A DNA stretch of 64,000 nucleotides from Cerioporus squamosus (Eukaryota; Basidiomycota; Agaricomycetes; Polyporales; Polyporaceae). Under the pieces are notes generated by a model. That model ran no database searches. It was not told where the DNA came from and saw only the letters and a program-made list of their open reading frames with translations. Shown one piece after another: positions 61,176 to 64,000 of the stretch (the stretch's first letter is position 1; every line of letters starts with the position of its first letter). The stretch lies in the NCBI GenBank assembly GCA_022592435.1, contig JABYQS010000004.1, forward strand, positions 496,001 to 560,000. Direction: 5' to 3'. Made by a program: the position numbers and the translations under genes.

Positions 61176-63009
61176 TCAAATTGCACAGCGCACCGAGTCG
61201 AGCCACTTCTCCTCGATAGACTCTTTCTGCCAGTCTGCTAACTCTTTCAACTTGGCCACATTGTCCCGCAGCTGTTCGAGGGTCAGGGCTGTGCCAGATG
61301 CGCTCTCTTCCTCCGTGAGGTCCGCAAACTCTGGAGTGTCGAAATGGGCCACCTTCCCGCTCATGCGGGACAGCGCAGCGACCTTCTGCGAGAATGGACG
61401 GCGGACTTCGTCGTAGACTTTGAGCGCGATGGGTAGCTTGTCCCTCGTGAATTCAGGGCGACCCAAGACCTTGGCGAGCATGAAGGCGTCCTGTGAGATG
61501 AGATGGATGATGAGAAGATTGGACACGAGGTATGCGGCCGGACGCCTGAGGCACTTACTTCAAAGCATTGACCAGCACCCGCGCCTTGGTGCGGTGTCAT
61601 GGCGTGTGCCTGCGTGAAGTGCTGAGGATCGGGACGGCGTCGTTGGGTGCGAGCAAACGACCAACCGCATCGCCCACGAGCGCCACTTTGCCATGAACGA
61701 ACGTAGGCAGTGGTTTAACGACGTTGACGACCCATTTGAGCACTGGGCCACTGATGTTCTGAGGGAGTTACGCATTCAACAGCGAGTCGTACTGACGAAT
61801 GCGAACATAATGGGCGTACCTTCATGATCTCCTGCACGTCGGGCTCCCAGCCCGGAAAGTATCTTGCAAGTTCGTCCTCGCCGACGGACGCAACGTGGGG
61901 GCCAGGGTGTATGGTACCCTCTTGTCCGGCAATGGTGACGGGAGCTGCAACGTTCATGACTTTGCTTTGTCCCTGGAAAATAGGATACGTGACGAGGTGC
62001 TATCATGCAATAAAACCACGTCAGCTGAGAGTCTTCCGCGACGGGCACATGGAGATCTACCCTATTCTTGCCACAGTACTGGAACGAGCAGCTACGGTCA
62101 GCCAGCTACCCAGAATGTTCGAAACACTACTGACCAGCACCATGCCATGCTTGTTGAATACTGGTTGGTTCTTCGCATCTTCGGGTAAGTCGTCCAGCCG
62201 TATCAGTGTCCTGTAGATGATGGTCCCAGAGAATACGGGCTCCGTGTAGGTCCTCAGCTCGGCCGCTTCATCCGTCTTTCCCGCTGCCAGGGCCACATCT
62301 GCAAGCTGCGAGTACATAGAGGCTCGCACCGCCGAGCGTACTCCGTCAGCGGCGAGGAGCAGGTCGCATGTCGCTGTAGTGCCGTCCTGGAAACGCAGTT
62401 CGACGGGTCCTTCGCCAGACTGAGCGTACGAAACCAGGCGTTTGCGCAGTTGGATGGTATGCGTGGTCTGGACCTGCTCAAGGAGGACTTTCTGCAATGC
62501 TGCCCGATGGAAGGTGAAGCTGGTCTCTGTCGAAGGAGTAAGCGTAATGAGCTATCGTCTGAGGTGTCAGAAAGGGAGGCCGTTCAGTGCTCACCCATGA
62601 GTTTGATGTCATCGATGCTTATGCCCTCCGCCTGATCAGACTTTCGGTAGCTCAAAGACACGCCTGACATCGATCATCAGCGACCATGGTTCCTGGCCGT
62701 GGAACGTGACCTTCGCACTTTGTTGCTCGCCGCCTCCAGCGATCAACCTCAAAGGGGACTCGAGCCCCAGGGCCTGCATGATCGACCATGGACGTTCCTG
62801 CATGGACACACCGGCCCCTACCTCGGACAGCTGCGTCGCGCCCTCATATATCTCGAACTCGACGTCGGGTGCAAACTTGCGCAGGGCGATCGCGAGGGTC
62901 AGACCGCTCAGGCCAGCTCCCCTGAGGACCCATTTTGTAAGCCACGTATGCAGTCCTTAGATGAGAATGCGGCTACTGACACGATGGCGACGCTGAATTT
63001 GGTTGGCAT
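61176..63009 (-). CDS. FAD-dependent monooxygenase B (salicylate-hydroxylase-like)
   Basis: Nine exons (62981-63009, 62719-62921, 62595-62663, 62135-62526, 62061-62078, 61820-61999, 61666-61758, 61559-61609, 61176-61490) keep phase and give 449 aa, the same as monooxygenase A. Motifs: VAIVGAGLSG, VSLSYRKSDQAEG, AADGVRSAVRASMYSQ, HLVTYPIFQG, VALVGDAAHAMTPHQGAGAG, then LGRPEFTR and YDEVRRP. The exon 5 microexon is again 18 nt (YCGKNR). Clearly a tandem duplicate of A with moderate divergence. By family it hydroxylates an aromatic acid with NAD(P)H and O2. All introns are GT..AG, unlike A. Confidence 0.92.
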
Positions 63010-63521
63010 CTTTCTTGTAGACTGATGTTGAGGTGCTGTCGGATTCAGCATCGTCGCGCCGCTGACATACTTTATACTTATGGGTCTCCTAGCTGTGTGA
63101 CTCCGACCCCCGGTCGCCTTCATCCGGTGTGGGAGCGCGGCAAGGTGCACGTCATGGTGCGGCACAGATGGTCCGAGTACTCATTCGAGTACTGGTTGGG
63201 GCTGTGCTAGTAGTAGCTACAGCCAACAGCCCGGACTCCGCCGATATCCCTCGAAGGCGTGGACCCAACATACTGTACGTAACTCACCAAGTCCACAAGA
63301 CAACCTGCGCTCGAGTAGCCTGAGTCAGGCTCGAATGCAGGTGAGTCTAGGTGAGTCCTGATACCACGGCTTTTGCTGCGAGCTGCGGTCAACTTGTCAG
63401 TATGTAGACGTCATGAGATTTGTCTTTCCGCTATTATACAGTGGCTATGTTTGACAGGTCCGGTAAGATGAGTCGATGGTCCTCCAGGATCCAAGATGAG
63501 CATCGGGATCCTCGACGCCGC
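63010..63521. other. Intergenic region, promoter of monooxygenase B
   Basis: 512 bp; no gene recognised apart from the TATA-like site. Confidence 0.45.
63070..63076 (-). promoter_or_regulatory. TATA box of monooxygenase B
   Basis: TATAAAG on the minus strand about 60 bp upstream of the ATG at 63009. Confidence 0.55.
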
Positions 63522-64000
63522 TCACAAGCGAACGTCCTTGGGTAGCTTCTTGATCGCCTGCCGAACGCCGAGGTCACCAAGTACGTCTTCGGAACCGCCA
63601 AGGATAGCGTCGTATGGTGACGTGCGGTGATACTGAAGTATCAGGATTGTGATCATGAGTCAACCACAGTCAAGCATGGATCTGAGATGGGCTGGATACG
63701 TACGTTCTCAATCAGCTTGCCCATGCCAGTCGCGGTGATACCCCGACCACCGAACAGGAGCGTCGCATCCTCCGCAGTCTCCCTGCCTGTCCGAGTGATA
63801 TATTGTTTCAACAGGCCAATGGTGCCAGCGATCTTGTCCGACTGCTCGTGGTACGACATCTATTCAAGAGAAGTGAGTGCCCAACCTGGGAGTGAGATGC
63901 GCGCACACTCACGTTGTTCATCTGGTGGGTGACGAACTCCAGCCAGTTCTGCCCGGACTCAACACGCGCGATCATCGCCGCCAGGCGAGCCCGAACGACA
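63522..64000 (-). CDS. Acyl-CoA dehydrogenase, C-terminal part (gene runs off the right edge)
   Basis: Three exons are visible (63913-64000, 63704-63859, 63522-63632) with introns of 53 and 71 nt. Encoded are RARLAAMIARVESGQNWLEF, SYHEQSDKIAGTIGLLKQYI, EDATLLFGGRGITATGMGKL and a C-terminal segment with YDAILGGSEDVLGDLGVRQA, ending KKLPKDVRL. This is the C-terminal helical domain of acyl-CoA dehydrogenases, with the Q/GG-rich FAD-binding stretch and the GGSEDVL motif, where the family commonly has GGTxEVL. The N-terminal and active-site regions lie outside the window, so the substrate class cannot be set. Confidence 0.85.

Noticed and set aside
62640..62720. Apparent stop (TGA) in monooxygenase B after EPWSLMID
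   Set aside because: It falls within a 55-nt GTGCGA..CAG intron at the same position as an intron of monooxygenase A; splicing restores VSLSYRKSDQAEG.
1..64000. CRISPR arrays, bacterial operons, rRNA or tRNA genes
   Set aside because: No regularly spaced repeats and no tRNA B-box context outside coding exons were seen; the sequence is eukaryotic with spliceosomal introns.

Overview
The window looks like a piece of a basidiomycete (Agaricomycetes, most likely Polyporales) nuclear chromosome. Genes are dense, CpG-rich and intron-rich, and most introns are 45-65 nt with GT..AG ends. Several families are typical of that group: a FunK1-like kinase, Pho80/PCL-type cyclins, and salicylate-hydroxylase-like FAD monooxygenases. 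Exon models below were built by hand from splice signals, reading phase and family resemblance; no transcript or database evidence was available.

Left third (1-25 kb). The 5' part of a FunK1-like kinase (-) is followed by an unrecognised one-TM protein (+). Then comes paralog 1 (P1) of an unnamed LRR-like family (-), TTI2 (-), SWD1/RBBP5 of COMPASS (+), a PPR protein (-), nuclear cap-binding protein CBP80 (+), paralog P2 (-), a YEA4/UAA-type nucleotide-sugar transporter (+) and paralog P3 (+). P1 has an open frame across all three exons. P2 and P3 carry frame breaks, so this small family appears to be decaying among housekeeping genes.

Middle (25-46 kb). This part holds a PCL-type cyclin (-), an SH3-domain protein (-), and a glutamine-rich putative chromatin co-regulator (-) whose 3' end is duplicated about 1.3 kb away. 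Next are ribosomal protein eS25 (+), a second cyclin (+), an FGGY-type pentulose kinase (-), ribosomal protein uL2 (-) and glucosidase II beta (+).

46.3-50.0 kb is a gene-free block unlike its surroundings. It is AT-richer, includes a stretch of about 500 bp with no CG dinucleotide, and holds a 61-nt near-perfect hairpin. It looks like an old, methylated and mutated repeat or transposon relic, which is an inference.

Right part (50-64 kb). This holds a disordered protein of unknown role (+), a third PCL-type cyclin with an apparent one-base frameshift (+), a class II histone deacetylase HDA1 with an Arb2-like C-terminus (+, 18 exons), mitochondrial IF3 (-), two tandem FAD monooxygenase paralogs of identical length and gene structure that share an 18-nt microexon (-), and the 3' end of an acyl-CoA dehydrogenase (-).

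The genes do not form one pathway. Functional themes that recur are chromatin and transcription (SWD1, HDA1, the Q-rich co-regulator), CDK cyclins (three), translation (eS25, uL2, mtIF3) and oxidative metabolism at the right edge.
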